A stretch of 64,000 nucleotides of DNA from Pseudomonas poae (GTDB lineage: Bacteria > Pseudomonadota > Gammaproteobacteria > Pseudomonadales > Pseudomonadaceae). Under the pieces are notes generated by a model that had not been told where the DNA came from, searched no databases, and was given only the letters and a program-made list of their open reading frames with translations. Position numbers and translations under genes: made by a program. Below, piece after piece: positions 1 through 8,922 of this stretch (positions are counted from its first letter, which is position 1; the number at the start of each line of letters is the position of its first letter). The stretch spans positions 253,001 to 317,000 of the forward strand of contig CP110972.1 of NCBI GenBank assembly GCA_028869255.1, written 5' to 3'.

Positions 1-1
1 G

Positions 2-280
2 GCGCACCGGCTGGCGATACTGCGGGAGTTTCAACGTGTTACCCGCGACAGCGTGATCATTTCGCTGTGGGTTGATGGCAACTTCAAAGCCTGGAAGCGC
101 AAGCGGCTGGAAGGCAAGCGTCGCGAGAACGGTGAGCAGGAAGGTTACCAAAATAGATTTGTGTTACCGGCTGCTACTGTAGAAGCAGAATTTGAAGAAG
201 CCGGTTTTCGTGTCCAGGAGTCTCTGGACTTCATACCGCTGTACGCCATGTGGCGAGTGTATGTATTGCGCAAGAGGTAG
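2..280 (+). CDS. C-terminal end of a class I SAM-dependent methyltransferase (partial)
   Basis: The open frame enters from the left edge, so only the last 92 residues are present. They resemble the C-terminal part of class I SAM-dependent methyltransferases found next to inaA in pseudomonads: a strand followed by a charged helix (FKAWKRKRLEGKRRENG), then an acidic helix and a terminal strand. The SAM-binding glycine motif would lie upstream of the window and cannot be checked. It ends four bases before the inaA start, so the two are probably co-transcribed. The family call rests on the fold pattern and neighbourhood and is tentative. Confidence 0.6.
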   Translation, partial: AHRLAILREFQRVTRDSVIISLWVDGNFKAWKRKRLEGKRRENGEQEGYQNRFVLPAATVEAEFEEAGFRVQESLDFIPLYAMWRVYVLRKR

Positions 281-284
281 CAGG

Positions 285-1004
285 ATGGCAGTTGAGTGCG
301 TAGCAGGCAGTCCGGTAGCGCCCGAAGAACGCTTCGATTATTTCTGGCGTCAGCAAGGCGAGTGGGTCGAGGAACCCAACCGGCGGCGTGGCGGTGAAAG
401 CGGTGTGCAGCGGGTAAAGAGCGCCAATGGCCGCTTGCTCTACAGCAAACGTCAGACTGGCCATATCTACCGCAGTTGGCTGCACCCGTTCGGCCGCCCT
501 ACCGTGCTGCGCGAGCGTGATGCGCTCAAGGGCCTTCGCTTGCTGGATGTACGCGTGCCGGAAATGGTCTTTTGCGAGGCGCGTCGCGACCCCGAGTACC
601 GCTGGAAGGCATTGCTGGTAACGGCTGCCCTCGATGGCTTCGACGAAATTGAAAACTGGTACGCCGCGGGTGGTCGCGAGCAGTACGGCGAGTTGGTACA
701 CGAGCGGGTGCTCAAGGAATTGGCCGGTACCCTGGCGCGGATGCATAAGGGCCGCTGGCAGCATGGTTGCCTCTACATCAAGCACATTTTTGTACGTGTC
801 ACCGGTGCCGGTGACTCGGCCAATGTGGAAGTGGCGTTGCTGGATTTCGAGAAATGCCGTCAGCGTTTGACCGCTTATCGGGCGGCTTCCCATGACATGC
901 TGCAACTGCGTCGCCATTCGTCGTGGAACGATACTGATTGGGAAAAACTCAGCTACTTTTACGAGACGGCGTTTGGCAGCGCTATCAAGGGTTTAACCAA
1001 ATGA
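285..1004 (+). CDS. inaA: InaA/WaaP-family lipopolysaccharide kinase-like protein
   Basis: A 239-residue protein of the Kdo/WaaP kinase family, close in pattern to Pseudomonas InaA. Visible marks are the N-terminal block GEWVEEPNRRRGGESGVQR, the LYSKRQTGHIYRSWLHPFG block carrying the putative ATP-binding lysine, the HGCLYIKHIFV catalytic-loop-like segment around residue 160 and LLDFEKCR, the DFG-like acidic motif. The ATG at 285 is used because it follows the methyltransferase stop and begins the conserved N terminus; an in-frame extension to 192 would overlap the upstream gene. The stop overlaps the next start (ATGA), so translation is probably coupled. Family members modify lipopolysaccharide sugars, and InaA is known as acid-induced, but the substrate here is unknown. 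Confidence 0.85.
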   Translation: MAVECVAGSPVAPEERFDYFWRQQGEWVEEPNRRRGGESGVQRVKSANGRLLYSKRQTGHIYRSWLHPFGRPTVLRERDALKGLRLLDVRVPEMVFCEARRDPEYRWKALLVTAALDGFDEIENWYAAGGREQYGELVHERVLKELAGTLARMHKGRWQHGCLYIKHIFVRVTGAGDSANVEVALLDFEKCRQRLTAYRAASHDMLQLRRHSSWNDTDWEKLSYFYETAFGSAIKGLTK

Positions 1005-1228
1005 AGCTAGAAATAGCACGAGGTTTGTTCCTGGTTGGGGCGTTGGGGGTTGCAGCCCTGGCTCTGGCCGCGTGGGAGCTGCCTCGCACACAGGTGCTGA
1101 GTGCGGCGCAGGGGAGCGGGCAGTGCCTGCTGCCGCGTGTTGCCAAGGTTAGTGTGGCGGCCAAGCCTGATCATGAGTTGTTGCTGTTCATGTTTGGGAT
1201 GTCTCAGGGGATGAGGCCGCAAAGTTGA
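1001..1228 (+). CDS. Small hypothetical membrane-anchored protein (75 aa)
   Basis: The start codon overlaps the inaA stop (ATGA), which is the best evidence that this short frame is translated. Residues 6-27 form one hydrophobic segment (RGLFLVGALGVAALALAAWEL), and the rest is a short polar tail, so it is likely a single-pass inner-membrane or secreted peptide. It is followed 20 bases later by a rho-independent terminator, which makes it the last gene of the inaA operon. No function is recognised. Confidence 0.6.
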   Translation: MKLEIARGLFLVGALGVAALALAAWELPRTQVLSAAQGSGQCLLPRVAKVSVAAKPDHELLLFMFGMSQGMRPQS

Positions 1229-1246
1229 AACGATTTGAATCTACCG

Positions 1247-1277
1247 AAGGGTCTTGCGATGTGAGGCCCTTTTTTTT
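1247..1277 (+). terminator. Rho-independent terminator after the inaA operon
   Basis: AAGGGTCT pairs with AGGCCCTT (one G-U-type mismatch) around a short loop and is followed by eight T residues. Confidence 0.75.
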
Positions 1278-1300
1278 GGCTGTGCGTTAGGGGGAGGGGG

Positions 1301-2148
1301 TATATCCGTTGCTGTGGTAACGGCTGAGTATGGTTCCGCTCTTACAGCGGGTCACTTTTGGAAGGACCCAAAAGTAACCAAAAGGTCCTCGCCCCATCAC
1401 TCGGCACCTCGCTTAGGCTCGGCATGCCCTCACTCCGGCTTGAATCCGTGGGCCGCCGCGATGGGCCATCCATGGCCCAGCGCGGCTAACCCGGCGTCCT
1501 GCCGGGTTGCCCACGGATTCAAGCCTGCGTTCGGCCATCGTGATTGACGGGGCGTCTCAGATCACAATCAAAAGCCCTAGATCAAAAGATCGCTGACTTC
1601 GTCAGCGGTAAGGATGTAAGGGCCACGGCAAAAACAAAGCAAAGCGAGGCGGCCTGGCAGCCGACCTGAGCATTGAAGCTGTACTCGGTTCAAATGTGGG
1701 AGCTGGCTTGCCTGCGAAAGTATCAACTCGGTGTGCCTGATGTACCGAGGTGTCTGCATCGCAGCGATGCGGCGACCCGACAAGCCAGCTCCCACAGAAA
1801 ACGCCAATCCACTGTGTTCCCGCTCTTGATCTACACCACTCAGGTCGGCTACTAGGCCGCCGTGCCCTGCTTTTGATCGTGATCTTGATCTTAGGCGCCC
1901 CATTAAACACGCTGGCCGCACGCAGGCTTGAATACGTGGGTAACCCGGCAGGACGCCGGGTTAGCCGCGCTGGGCCAAGGATGGCCCATCGCGGCGGCCC
2001 ACGGATTCAAGTCTGCGTGCGGGCACACCGAGCCTAAGCGAGGTGCCGAGTGTTGGGGCAAGAGCACTTTGGTTACTTTGGTGCTTTTCCAAAGTGACTC
2101 GCTGTAAGAGCGAAACCAATAGCCGCCATCACCGCAGCAACGGATATG
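1301..2148. repeat. Giant imperfect palindrome (two long inverted arms around a REPIN)
   Basis: This stretch contains no convincing gene. The left arm (1301 to about 1690) and the right arm (about 1800 to 2148) are inverted copies of each other. Shared blocks include ATATCCGTTGCTG at the outer ends, GCTCTTACAGCG, CTCGGCACCTCGCTTAGGCT, AATCCGTGGGCCGCCGCGAT, CTAACCCGGCGTCCTGCCGG and, further inward, GCCGACCTGAG. The left arm carries extra bases around 1592-1650. Short open frames on both strands code for the same peptide only because the arms match. Blocks like these recur as intergenic repeats in P. fluorescens-group genomes (from memory). Transcribed, the whole could fold into one very long hairpin. 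Confidence 0.85.
1695..1796. repeat. REPIN-like REP pair at the centre of the palindrome
   Basis: It opens with TGTGGGAGCTGGCTTGCCTG and closes with the inverted CAAGCCAGCTCCCACA. A shorter inner inverted match (ACTCGGTG / CACCTCGGTA on the opposite strand) lies between. The right inner part is degenerate (CGGCGACCCGACAAGCC), so this copy is probably decayed. Confidence 0.8.
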
Positions 2149-2164
2149 TACACCCCCCACCCAA

Positions 2165-3265
2165 TCAAATCAGATGCAGATGGTTATCCCAAAACCCTGC
2201 CGGCAACTCCAACGGCTTGGCAACCAACTGTTTCTGACGACAATCATAGAACCGACAACGCCCCTGACCTGAAGTCACAACAAACCCATCCGCCACAGCC
2301 CCCACACCGGCACAGTCCGGCAGCGGCCCATCCAGGCGCAACTCCCCACTGTCCATGTCCCAGATAAAGAACCGGTTCCCCCGCGGTGCCGTCAGCGCCA
2401 CCAGGCGCAATTCGCTGTGCACCGCGACACTGGCGGTGTAATGCCCCATCGCCTGCAACTGCTCATCCGCCACCGGGAACGCCACAAAAGGCTGCCCCGG
2501 GCGCTTGATCGCCAGCAACTCGGAACGCTCCTGGGACGAGCCCATAAACTGCTGCCCGGTCAGGATGGTGCCATCGCCGGCAATCCCCATATGCCGCACG
2601 CTGTTCATCTGCTGCCCCAGGGTTTCCTTGCTGATCAGGCTACCGTCGCGACGCATCAGCACCAGGCTCGGCTCCATGGCGTTGAGGTTCATCTCCACCC
2701 GGCTTTCAGCTTCGGTGCGAATACCGCCGTTGGCCACCACCAGGGTTTCGCCGTCGGGCATCCACGACACCTGATGCGGGCCGATACCGTGGGTGGAAAT
2801 CTCGCCGCTGTGCACCAGCCGCTCACCTTCGAACCTGTACACGCCAAGCAGGCCGCGACCGGGGTCGGTCGTGTCGTTCTCGGTGGCATACAACCAGTCG
2901 CCGCTCTTGTGAATCACCGCGTGGCCATAGAAATGGCGATTGGCATTGGAGGTGATGGTTTGCAGCAGCGCGCCATCACGCAGGTCGATCAGGTAACTCT
3001 CGGTGCCCGGGCGACGGGCGACGAACAGCGCAATCGGCAGCGTCGGGTGGTTGATGATGTCGTGACAGCGCTGGCCGACCTGGGTCGCAAACACCGGCTT
3101 GCCGTCCAGGCGATAGCCCACGGCGTAGTGCTTGCCGTCCGCATCATCGCGTGCCGACAGCAGCAGCGGCCCCTTGTCTTTACCCTTGAACAATGTCCAG
3201 CCACCCAGCGTGAGGGCGCTGAGCAGCACGCTACCAACGGCCAAAGCCTGTCGCCTGAGCATCAT
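2165..3265 (-). CDS. DUF1513 domain-containing periplasmic protein
   Basis: A 366-residue protein that matches the DUF1513 family in length and pattern, a beta-propeller-like family in which repeated blocks such as HAVIHKSGDWLYATEN, GIGPHQVSWMPDGETLVVAN and SVRHMGIAGDGTILTGQQF resemble propeller blades. The N terminus MMLRRQALAVGSVLLSALTL is a twin-arginine-poor but clear signal segment, implying export. Its start overlaps the upstream imelysin stop by one base (TGATG), so it is the last gene of a three-gene operon with the di-heme protein. The family is known to travel with imelysin and di-heme proteins in iron-regulated clusters, but its activity is not established. Confidence 0.85.
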   Translation of the reverse strand: MMLRRQALAVGSVLLSALTLGGWTLFKGKDKGPLLLSARDDADGKHYAVGYRLDGKPVFATQVGQRCHDIINHPTLPIALFVARRPGTESYLIDLRDGALLQTITSNANRHFYGHAVIHKSGDWLYATENDTTDPGRGLLGVYRFEGERLVHSGEISTHGIGPHQVSWMPDGETLVVANGGIRTEAESRVEMNLNAMEPSLVLMRRDGSLISKETLGQQMNSVRHMGIAGDGTILTGQQFMGSSQERSELLAIKRPGQPFVAFPVADEQLQAMGHYTASVAVHSELRLVALTAPRGNRFFIWDMDSGELRLDGPLPDCAGVGAVADGFVVTSGQGRCRFYDCRQKQLVAKPLELPAGFWDNHLHLI

Positions 3266-4329
3266 CAGTCACCGTCGTTGGCGTTAAAGCCCAGTTGGAT
3301 GCCCAACGCCTTGGCCAATTCGCCTTCGTGCAGGCGGTGGACGACGTTGAGGCTGTCGTAGATATCGTTGAGCTGCTGGCGCCCGGCATCGTCGGCCAGC
3401 AGTTCATTGAGGGTGCGCTGGTTGCTGGCGAACAGTTTCAGGGACGCGGCGTAGGCGGCGTCGATCTTGTCGGCCAACGGCTTCTGCTCGGCCGGCAGCA
3501 GGCCGCGCAGGCCCTTGTTGTCGACGCCGACCCACACGGTCTGGGCCGCCGCGAGGCTGGCCTCCAGGCTTTGCAGGGACGACTGGCTGCGCCAGGCATC
3601 GGCCTGGAACGGCTGCGGGATGCCTTTGGTCTGGCGGCCCATCGGCGTGCCGAGTTTTTTCTTCAAGGTGTCGAGTGCGGTCACCTGGACGCGCAGCAGA
3701 TCGGCAATCGCTTCGTGGGAATCGGCGTAGCGCTGGTTTGGAAACTTGGTCATCTGCGCAAGCATGCCGTCGGTGCTGTTCCAGTTGGCCAGGATCTCTT
3801 CGGCCAGGGCTTTCTGGCGTTCGCCGATAGCCACCAGCAGCGGGCAGTAACGGGCCTTCTGGGCGTCGTCGGCGATGTCGGTCTTGGCGTCGTAGAGGAT
3901 GTATTCGTAGGCCGACAGGCCCTGCACCACGACGCTGGACTTGGCGAGCGCGGCGCCGTCGATCTGCGGCTGGGCGCTGACCAGTTGCTCGACCTGGCGA
4001 CCGACCAGGTTTTTCTTGTCCGGCCAGAACTGCACCTGCCATGAACGGTTGCCTTCAGCCAGTGGGCCGATCAGCAGGGGCTGCAGCTCGGCCCAGGCCT
4101 TTTGCGCGTGCAGGAAGTCGGCGCGCGCGGTGTCCAGGCTTTCCTTGCCCTGGCAGTAGGCGAGGGCGCTGACGGCCAACTGGCGGTCGGCTTCGACCCA
4201 GCGGCTGTAGGTCGGCAGAATCACTTGCTTGGCGATCGCCGCCGAGGTCACGGCTTGCGGGTCCTGGGGCGAGCAGGCGCCGAGGGCGAGGGCGGCCAGG
4301 CTGGTGAACAACAACTTGGGACGAAACAT
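3265..4329 (-). CDS. Imelysin-family (peptidase M75-like) lipoprotein
   Basis: A 354-residue protein with a lipoprotein signal (lipobox LGAC, Cys19) followed by an all-helical imelysin domain. Imelysin proteins share a GxHxxE motif thought to bind metal; here the corresponding block at residues 137-142 reads GLSAYE, so the glutamate is kept but the histidine is serine. A role in iron uptake rather than proteolysis is commonly proposed for the family. It sits between a di-heme DUF1111 protein and a DUF1513 protein, the usual partners. The usual second imelysin paralogue is not adjacent in this window. Confidence 0.85.
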   Translation of the reverse strand: MFRPKLLFTSLAALALGACSPQDPQAVTSAAIAKQVILPTYSRWVEADRQLAVSALAYCQGKESLDTARADFLHAQKAWAELQPLLIGPLAEGNRSWQVQFWPDKKNLVGRQVEQLVSAQPQIDGAALAKSSVVVQGLSAYEYILYDAKTDIADDAQKARYCPLLVAIGERQKALAEEILANWNSTDGMLAQMTKFPNQRYADSHEAIADLLRVQVTALDTLKKKLGTPMGRQTKGIPQPFQADAWRSQSSLQSLEASLAAAQTVWVGVDNKGLRGLLPAEQKPLADKIDAAYAASLKLFASNQRTLNELLADDAGRQQLNDIYDSLNVVHRLHEGELAKALGIQLGFNANDGD

Positions 4330-4360
4330 GTCGAGCTCCCTTCTGTAATTGGGGCAAAGC

Positions 4361-5800
4361 TTATAAAGAATTCAGGAACGCGAGCAATGCAGCGCGTTGC
4401 TCGGCGTTGAAGGACAGCACATGCTGCTGCGCCGCTTGTGCTTCACCGCCGTGCCACAGCACGGCTTCCAGCAGGTTGCGGGCGCGGCCGTCATGCAAAA
4501 ACTGGGTGTGGCCGGAGACGGTCTGCGTCAGGCCAATGCCCCACAACGGCGGGGTGCGCCAGTCGCGGCCACCGGCCTTGAATTCGCTGCGGTTGTCGGC
4601 CAGGCCTGGGCCCATGTCGTGCAACAGCAGGTCGCTGTAGGGGCGGATCACCTGGTTGGCCAGCTCAGGTTCTGCAGCGTTGGCGGCCGTGGTGAACGAC
4701 GGCTTGTGACAGCCCTGGCAGCCGGCCTGGTAGAACAGGTTTTTCCCGGCCAGGACCTGCGGCGTGTCGACCCCTCTGCGTGCGGGCACGGCGAGGTTGC
4801 GCGTGTAGAACAGCACCAGGCGCAGGATGTTGTCGCTGACTTCCGGCTCGCCATCGGGGCCATTGCCATTGGGCGCCTGTTTGCAGGCGGCTTGGGCGTC
4901 GGTGCAGTCATCAAAGGGTCTCAGGGACGTGGTGAGGCCCATATCACCAGAAAACGCGTGAACATTTTGTTGGTTGAGGTTGGGTTGCCCGGCTTTCCAG
5001 CCAAAGCGCCCGAGGACGGTTTTGTGTTGGGCGTCATCCCAGACCCAATTGGCGCGGCCGATGAGGGCGTCTTTGTCGGCGGTTTTCGGCTCGGTGTTAC
5101 GCAGGATATCGGCGGCGTCGATGGCTTCGAGCAGGCCCAGGCCGATCATCGGCGGGGCGATGCGCGCCGAGAAAAGTGTATCCGGATGCATCGGGCCATA
5201 GCCGAGTTGGGTGATTTGCAGGTCGGGCTTGCGCAGCTCGACCACGCTACCGTCCTTGAAGGTTACGTTGACCGGTGTGTAGTCGACCCGCACTTTGCCT
5301 TCCGGCGCGACGCCCGGCACGGCCATGTCTTGCAGTTGCCCACCGTAGACCGGCTCGGGCACTACGCCCAGCTGTTCGATGAGCTTGGCGTAGGGCGGCA
5401 GATTCGGGGTCGACGCGGGGATCGACAGCCGCACCAGCATCGACACCGCATTCGGCGCATCGGGCAGCGGCGGATGGCCGCGGCCGTCCTTGATATGGCA
5501 GTTCTGGCAGGCGTTGGTGTTGAACAGCGGGCCCAGGCCATCACGGGCGGTGGTGGTGGAGGGCGCAATCACCCAGGGGCTGCGAAAGAAGCTGTTGCCG
5601 ACACTGAAATCCAGGCGGCGCGTGGGCGACAGGTTGGCCGAGGGCAGGGAAAACGCGTTCTGGTCACGCTTGTTCACCGTCGTCGCGCCGCCGGCCCGCG
5701 ATTCACCCGGCTCAGCCTTGGTGAAACGTGGGGCGTCATCGCAGGCAGTCAGGCTCAAGGCCAGCAATGCTGCGCACAGGCGAAAAAGCGAACGGAACAT
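4361..5800 (-). CDS. Di-heme oxidoreductase family (DUF1111) lipoprotein, cytochrome c-like
   Basis: A 479-residue exported protein with a lipobox (LTAC) in its first 25 residues. Two CxxCH heme c motifs are visible, CQNCH in the N-terminal third and CQGCH in the C-terminal third, the layout of the di-heme DUF1111 family (once called thiol oxidoreductases). The conserved segments SPWVIAPSTTTARDGLGPLF and WRTPPLWGIGLT are also present. The start at 5800 was chosen because AGGAAA lies just upstream and the signal peptide begins there; a longer frame to 5872 has no signal peptide. It is first in the operon with the imelysin and DUF1513 genes and probably supplies redox chemistry for their metal handling (inference). 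Confidence 0.85.
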   Translation of the reverse strand: MFRSLFRLCAALLALSLTACDDAPRFTKAEPGESRAGGATTVNKRDQNAFSLPSANLSPTRRLDFSVGNSFFRSPWVIAPSTTTARDGLGPLFNTNACQNCHIKDGRGHPPLPDAPNAVSMLVRLSIPASTPNLPPYAKLIEQLGVVPEPVYGGQLQDMAVPGVAPEGKVRVDYTPVNVTFKDGSVVELRKPDLQITQLGYGPMHPDTLFSARIAPPMIGLGLLEAIDAADILRNTEPKTADKDALIGRANWVWDDAQHKTVLGRFGWKAGQPNLNQQNVHAFSGDMGLTTSLRPFDDCTDAQAACKQAPNGNGPDGEPEVSDNILRLVLFYTRNLAVPARRGVDTPQVLAGKNLFYQAGCQGCHKPSFTTAANAAEPELANQVIRPYSDLLLHDMGPGLADNRSEFKAGGRDWRTPPLWGIGLTQTVSGHTQFLHDGRARNLLEAVLWHGGEAQAAQQHVLSFNAEQRAALLAFLNSL

Positions 5801-5857
5801 CGAGTTTCCTGAACGACGTCTAAAAATTAGGCCGCAAAGTCTAACAGGGCGGGGCCT

Positions 5858-5880
5858 AATGAATAAGAGCAATTATCGTT
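5858..5880 (-). promoter_or_regulatory. Possible weak Fur-type site upstream of the di-heme/imelysin operon
   Basis: Read on the minus strand, the AT-rich stretch AACGATAATTGCTCTTATTC begins with GATAAT, as Fur boxes do, but the second half matches poorly. Iron control of this gene set is known in other pseudomonads, which is the main reason to list it. Confidence 0.3.
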
Positions 5881-5940
5881 TGGTGGCATCCCGATTCATT
5901 CCCGCTAGAATGGCCGCACATTTTTCTCTGGAGGTGGCCA

Positions 5941-6504
5941 ATGCAGGCTCTCGACGCTTTGCTCAACCGTGTTTCCGTGCCGCGTTTGCTGGAACCGGCA
6001 CCGACCCAAGAGCAGCGCGATGTGCTGTTCGCCGCAGCCATGCGTGCCCCCGACCACGGCCAACTGCGCCCTTGGCGTTTCCTTACCGTCGAGGGCGCCG
6101 CCCGTGAGCAGATGGGCACGCTGCTGGCAGAAGCTGCACGCCTGCAGGACGCCGACGCCCCGCAAGCTGCCATCGACAAGGCCCAGAACGGCCCACTGCG
6201 CGCACCGCTGGTGGTGGTAGTGATTGCCCGCCTGCAAGAGCACTTCAAGGTGCCCAAATCCGAGCAACTGCTGGCGGCCGCTTGCGCCACACATGGCATC
6301 CTGCTGGCGGCGTATGCACAGGGGATTGGTGCGGTCTGGCGCACCGGCGAATTGTCCTACTCGGCCCACGTGGCCAAAGGCCTGGGGCTGACGACGGATG
6401 AGGAAGTGATTGGCTTTCTCTACCTGGGCACCCCACAGAACCCGCCGCGTACGGCGCCGAAAGAAGATGTGGCGGCGTTTGTGCAGGCCTGGCCTGGCGT
6501 CTAA
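5941..6504 (+). CDS. YdjA-type nitroreductase family protein
   Basis: A 187-residue flavoprotein of the small nitroreductase class, equal in length to E. coli YdjA. Visible features are the N-terminal FMN-contact block RAPDHGQLRPWRF, the central PLVVVVIARL strand, and the C-terminal GIGAVWRTG and GFLYLGTP segments that complete the FMN site of the homodimer. Reaction: NAD(P)H-dependent reduction of an unknown substrate. A strong ribosome site (GGAGG) precedes the ATG by seven bases. It is monocistronic, bounded by a REPIN downstream and divergent from the di-heme operon. Confidence 0.88.
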   Translation: MQALDALLNRVSVPRLLEPAPTQEQRDVLFAAAMRAPDHGQLRPWRFLTVEGAAREQMGTLLAEAARLQDADAPQAAIDKAQNGPLRAPLVVVVIARLQEHFKVPKSEQLLAAACATHGILLAAYAQGIGAVWRTGELSYSAHVAKGLGLTTDEEVIGFLYLGTPQNPPRTAPKEDVAAFVQAWPGV

Positions 6505-6524
6505 GCCAGCGCAAATCTGCTTTA

Positions 6525-6614
6525 TGTGGGAGCGGGCTTGCTCGCGAAATCGGTGTCACAGTCACTGGATGTATTGACTGGCCCACCGCTTTCGCGAGCA
6601 AGCCCGCTCCCACA
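6525..6614. repeat. REPIN (canonical REP doublet)
   Basis: It opens with TGTGGGAGCGGGCTTGCTCG and closes with its inverted copy ending GCTCCCACA, with about 40 variable bases between. It lies between the convergent nitroreductase and chemoreceptor genes. Confidence 0.95.
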
Positions 6615-6643
6615 GGGGATCTGCATTGTTTTGGAGAGTGGGT

Positions 6644-8782
6644 TTACACCTTGAACTGATCCATCAACTTCATCTGCTGGCTGGCCAGCGCGTTGAGTTG
6701 GCTGCTGATGGCCGCCGACTCGGTCGCTTGGCCGGTCAGGGTTTCGGTCACGGTGCGGATCGCCGAAACGTTGCGATTCACCTCTTCGGCCACGGCGCTT
6801 TGCTGTTCGGCGGCGCTGGCGATTTGTAGGTTCATGTCGCTGATTACCGTCACCGCATCGCTGATCTTGCCCAGCGCCTGCACCGCTTGATGGATCTGCC
6901 CCGCATTGCTCTGGGCCTGCTGCTGGCTGGAGTGCATGGTCGCCACCACGCCACGGGTGCCGCTCTGGATGCGTTCGATCACCAGGCGGATTTCCTCGAC
7001 GGAGTCCTGGGTGCGCTTGGCCAGGTTGCGTACTTCGTCGGCCACTACCGCAAAACCACGGCCGCTTTCCCCGGCGCGTGCGGCTTCGATCGCCGCGTTG
7101 AGGGCCAGCAAGTTGGTCTGCTCGGCAATGCTGCGGATCACTTCGAGCACCGAGCCGATCTGCTCGCTGTTCACCGCCAGGGCTTCGACTTCGCTCACCG
7201 CCTGGCTGACGGCTTCGGCCAGGGTGGTGATGTCGCGGGTGCTCTGTTCAACGATCGACATCCCTTCTCGCGCCGACTGATCGGCCCCGCGTGCCGCGCT
7301 GGCGGCATTCGAAGCGCTGTTGGCCACATCGTGGGCGGTGGCGCTCATTTCGTTGGAGGCCGTGGCCACTTGGTCGATTTCGCGGAACTGTACTTGCATC
7401 CCTTCACTGGTCTGGCGTGCGATGGCTGACGACTGATCCGCCGTGCCACGCGCCTCGGTGATGCTTTGCTTGATCTGCGCGATGGTCGGTTGCAGCTTGT
7501 CGAGGAAACGGTTGAACCAATTCACCAGTTCGCCCAATTCATCTTTTTTGGCGTAGGTCAGGCGCTGGGTAAGGTCACCTTCGCCGCTGGCGATGTCCTT
7601 GAGCATCGCGGCCACGCTGTTGATCGGGCGGGTCACGCCGGTGGCGGTCAGCCAGATCAACAGCAGGCCGAGCAGGCCGGCGGCGGCGCCGACCAACAGG
7701 GCCTTGAGAGTGCCGCTGGCTTGGGCGTTGTCGAGTACGCCTTGAAGTTTCGTGGCATCGGCCAGCATCACGGTTTTCGGCAGTTTGATCACCACGCCCC
7801 AGGATTTGGCATCGGCGATGGGTTTGACCGCGTAGACCGCACGGATGATATCGCCCTGTTCGCGGTTGACGTGGCTGTCACTGGCCAGCAGTTGCACGAT
7901 TTCCTTGCCTTCGGCGCCGAGGGTGTCGATCAGGTTTTTGCCTACCTTTGCCGGCTCGCCGCTGTAGGCGGCAATCAGGCCCGTGCTGGAAATGATTTCC
8001 AGGTGTGCGGCGCCCTCGAACAATTCCTTTTGCGCCGCGTCGGTGAGGGCTTGCAGGCTGTTGAGGGCGATATCGACACCGGCCACGCCGATCACTTTAC
8101 CGTCCACGATCAGCGGCAGTGAAATGGTGGTCATCAGTACGGGCTTGCCGCCTACGGTGTCTTCGTACGGGTCTAGCAGGCAGGTGCTGCGGCTGTCCCG
8201 TGGGCAGGTGTACCAGATGTTGTAGGGCGTACCGCTGAGGTTGAGGCTGGTCTTGTTCAGGTCTTCCTCGACCATGATGGTGTTCAGGCCCTCACCGCCG
8301 GCGCGGCTCCAGTAGCTGGAGAAGCGGCCTTTTTCGTTGGACACGCGGGCTTTGTCGTCGATGAATTCGCTGTCCTTGCCATCCAGGCCATTGGGCTCGA
8401 ACGACAGCCAGATACCCAGCACCTTGCTGTTGCGCTCGAAGGTGGTTTTCAGGCTCTGGTTGAGCTCTTCACGCAGGGCGCCGGGCTCCAGTGAGCGTTT
8501 GGCGGCCAGGTTGCGCAGGTCTTTGACCTGATCGGCGAGGGCGGTCACCACCAGCAGGTTCTCACCCAGGCTTTTCTGCAGTTGCACTGCCTGTTCGGCC
8601 GCTTTGGCCTGCAGCAGGTCCTGTACGCTGCGGGTGAGCATTCGCGAGCTTGAATCGCTGATCAGATGGTCGTTCTGGTCTGTCTCGTACAGATTGATGC
8701 TGATGATCAGCGCAATTACCCCCAGCAGACACAGCCCGGACAGCAGCACAATTTTCAAGCGTATGGAGAGGGTGTCGAACAT
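6644..8782 (-). CDS. Methyl-accepting chemotaxis protein with dCache periplasmic domain
   Basis: A 712-residue chemoreceptor. Transmembrane segment 1 is at about 8-30 ([19 protein letters not shown]), a long periplasmic dCache-type sensor runs to about 355, transmembrane 2 is [20 protein letters not shown], then HAMP and the signalling hairpin with the invariant tip [20 protein letters not shown] and [19 protein letters not shown]. The sensor has the [11 protein letters not shown] and GRFSSYW blocks common in dCache receptors but lacks the RxWY amino-acid motif seen in the second receptor of this window, so its ligand is not assigned. No CheR/CheB-tethering pentapeptide is visible at the C terminus. 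The ATG at 8782 places the first membrane helix at the N terminus. Confidence 0.9.
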   Translation of the reverse strand: MFDTLSIRLKIVLLSGLCLLGVIALIISINLYETDQNDHLISDSSSRMLTRSVQDLLQAKAAEQAVQLQKSLGENLLVVTALADQVKDLRNLAAKRSLEPGALREELNQSLKTTFERNSKVLGIWLSFEPNGLDGKDSEFIDDKARVSNEKGRFSSYWSRAGGEGLNTIMVEEDLNKTSLNLSGTPYNIWYTCPRDSRSTCLLDPYEDTVGGKPVLMTTISLPLIVDGKVIGVAGVDIALNSLQALTDAAQKELFEGAAHLEIISSTGLIAAYSGEPAKVGKNLIDTLGAEGKEIVQLLASDSHVNREQGDIIRAVYAVKPIADAKSWGVVIKLPKTVMLADATKLQGVLDNAQASGTLKALLVGAAAGLLGLLLIWLTATGVTRPINSVAAMLKDIASGEGDLTQRLTYAKKDELGELVNWFNRFLDKLQPTIAQIKQSITEARGTADQSSAIARQTSEGMQVQFREIDQVATASNEMSATAHDVANSASNAASAARGADQSAREGMSIVEQSTRDITTLAEAVSQAVSEVEALAVNSEQIGSVLEVIRSIAEQTNLLALNAAIEAARAGESGRGFAVVADEVRNLAKRTQDSVEEIRLVIERIQSGTRGVVATMHSSQQQAQSNAGQIHQAVQALGKISDAVTVISDMNLQIASAAEQQSAVAEEVNRNVSAIRTVTETLTGQATESAAISSQLNALASQQMKLMDQFKV

Positions 8783-8922
8783 AGGTTCACTCGCGAATGG
8801 ACGTGTGGAAATGCATGTCATGCAGAGCCAAGTCCATTCGACGCTATGCCTGAAACATCGGCGTCATAAATCAATTCATGAGAGGGAGGCGATGAGTGGT
8901 AGGAGAATGCCTACAGGCGGTG

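Noticed and set aside
1254..1547. Protein-like frame, with a matching frame on the other strand at 1903-2160
   Set aside because: The similarity comes from the inverted arms of the palindrome; no start signal, no domain.
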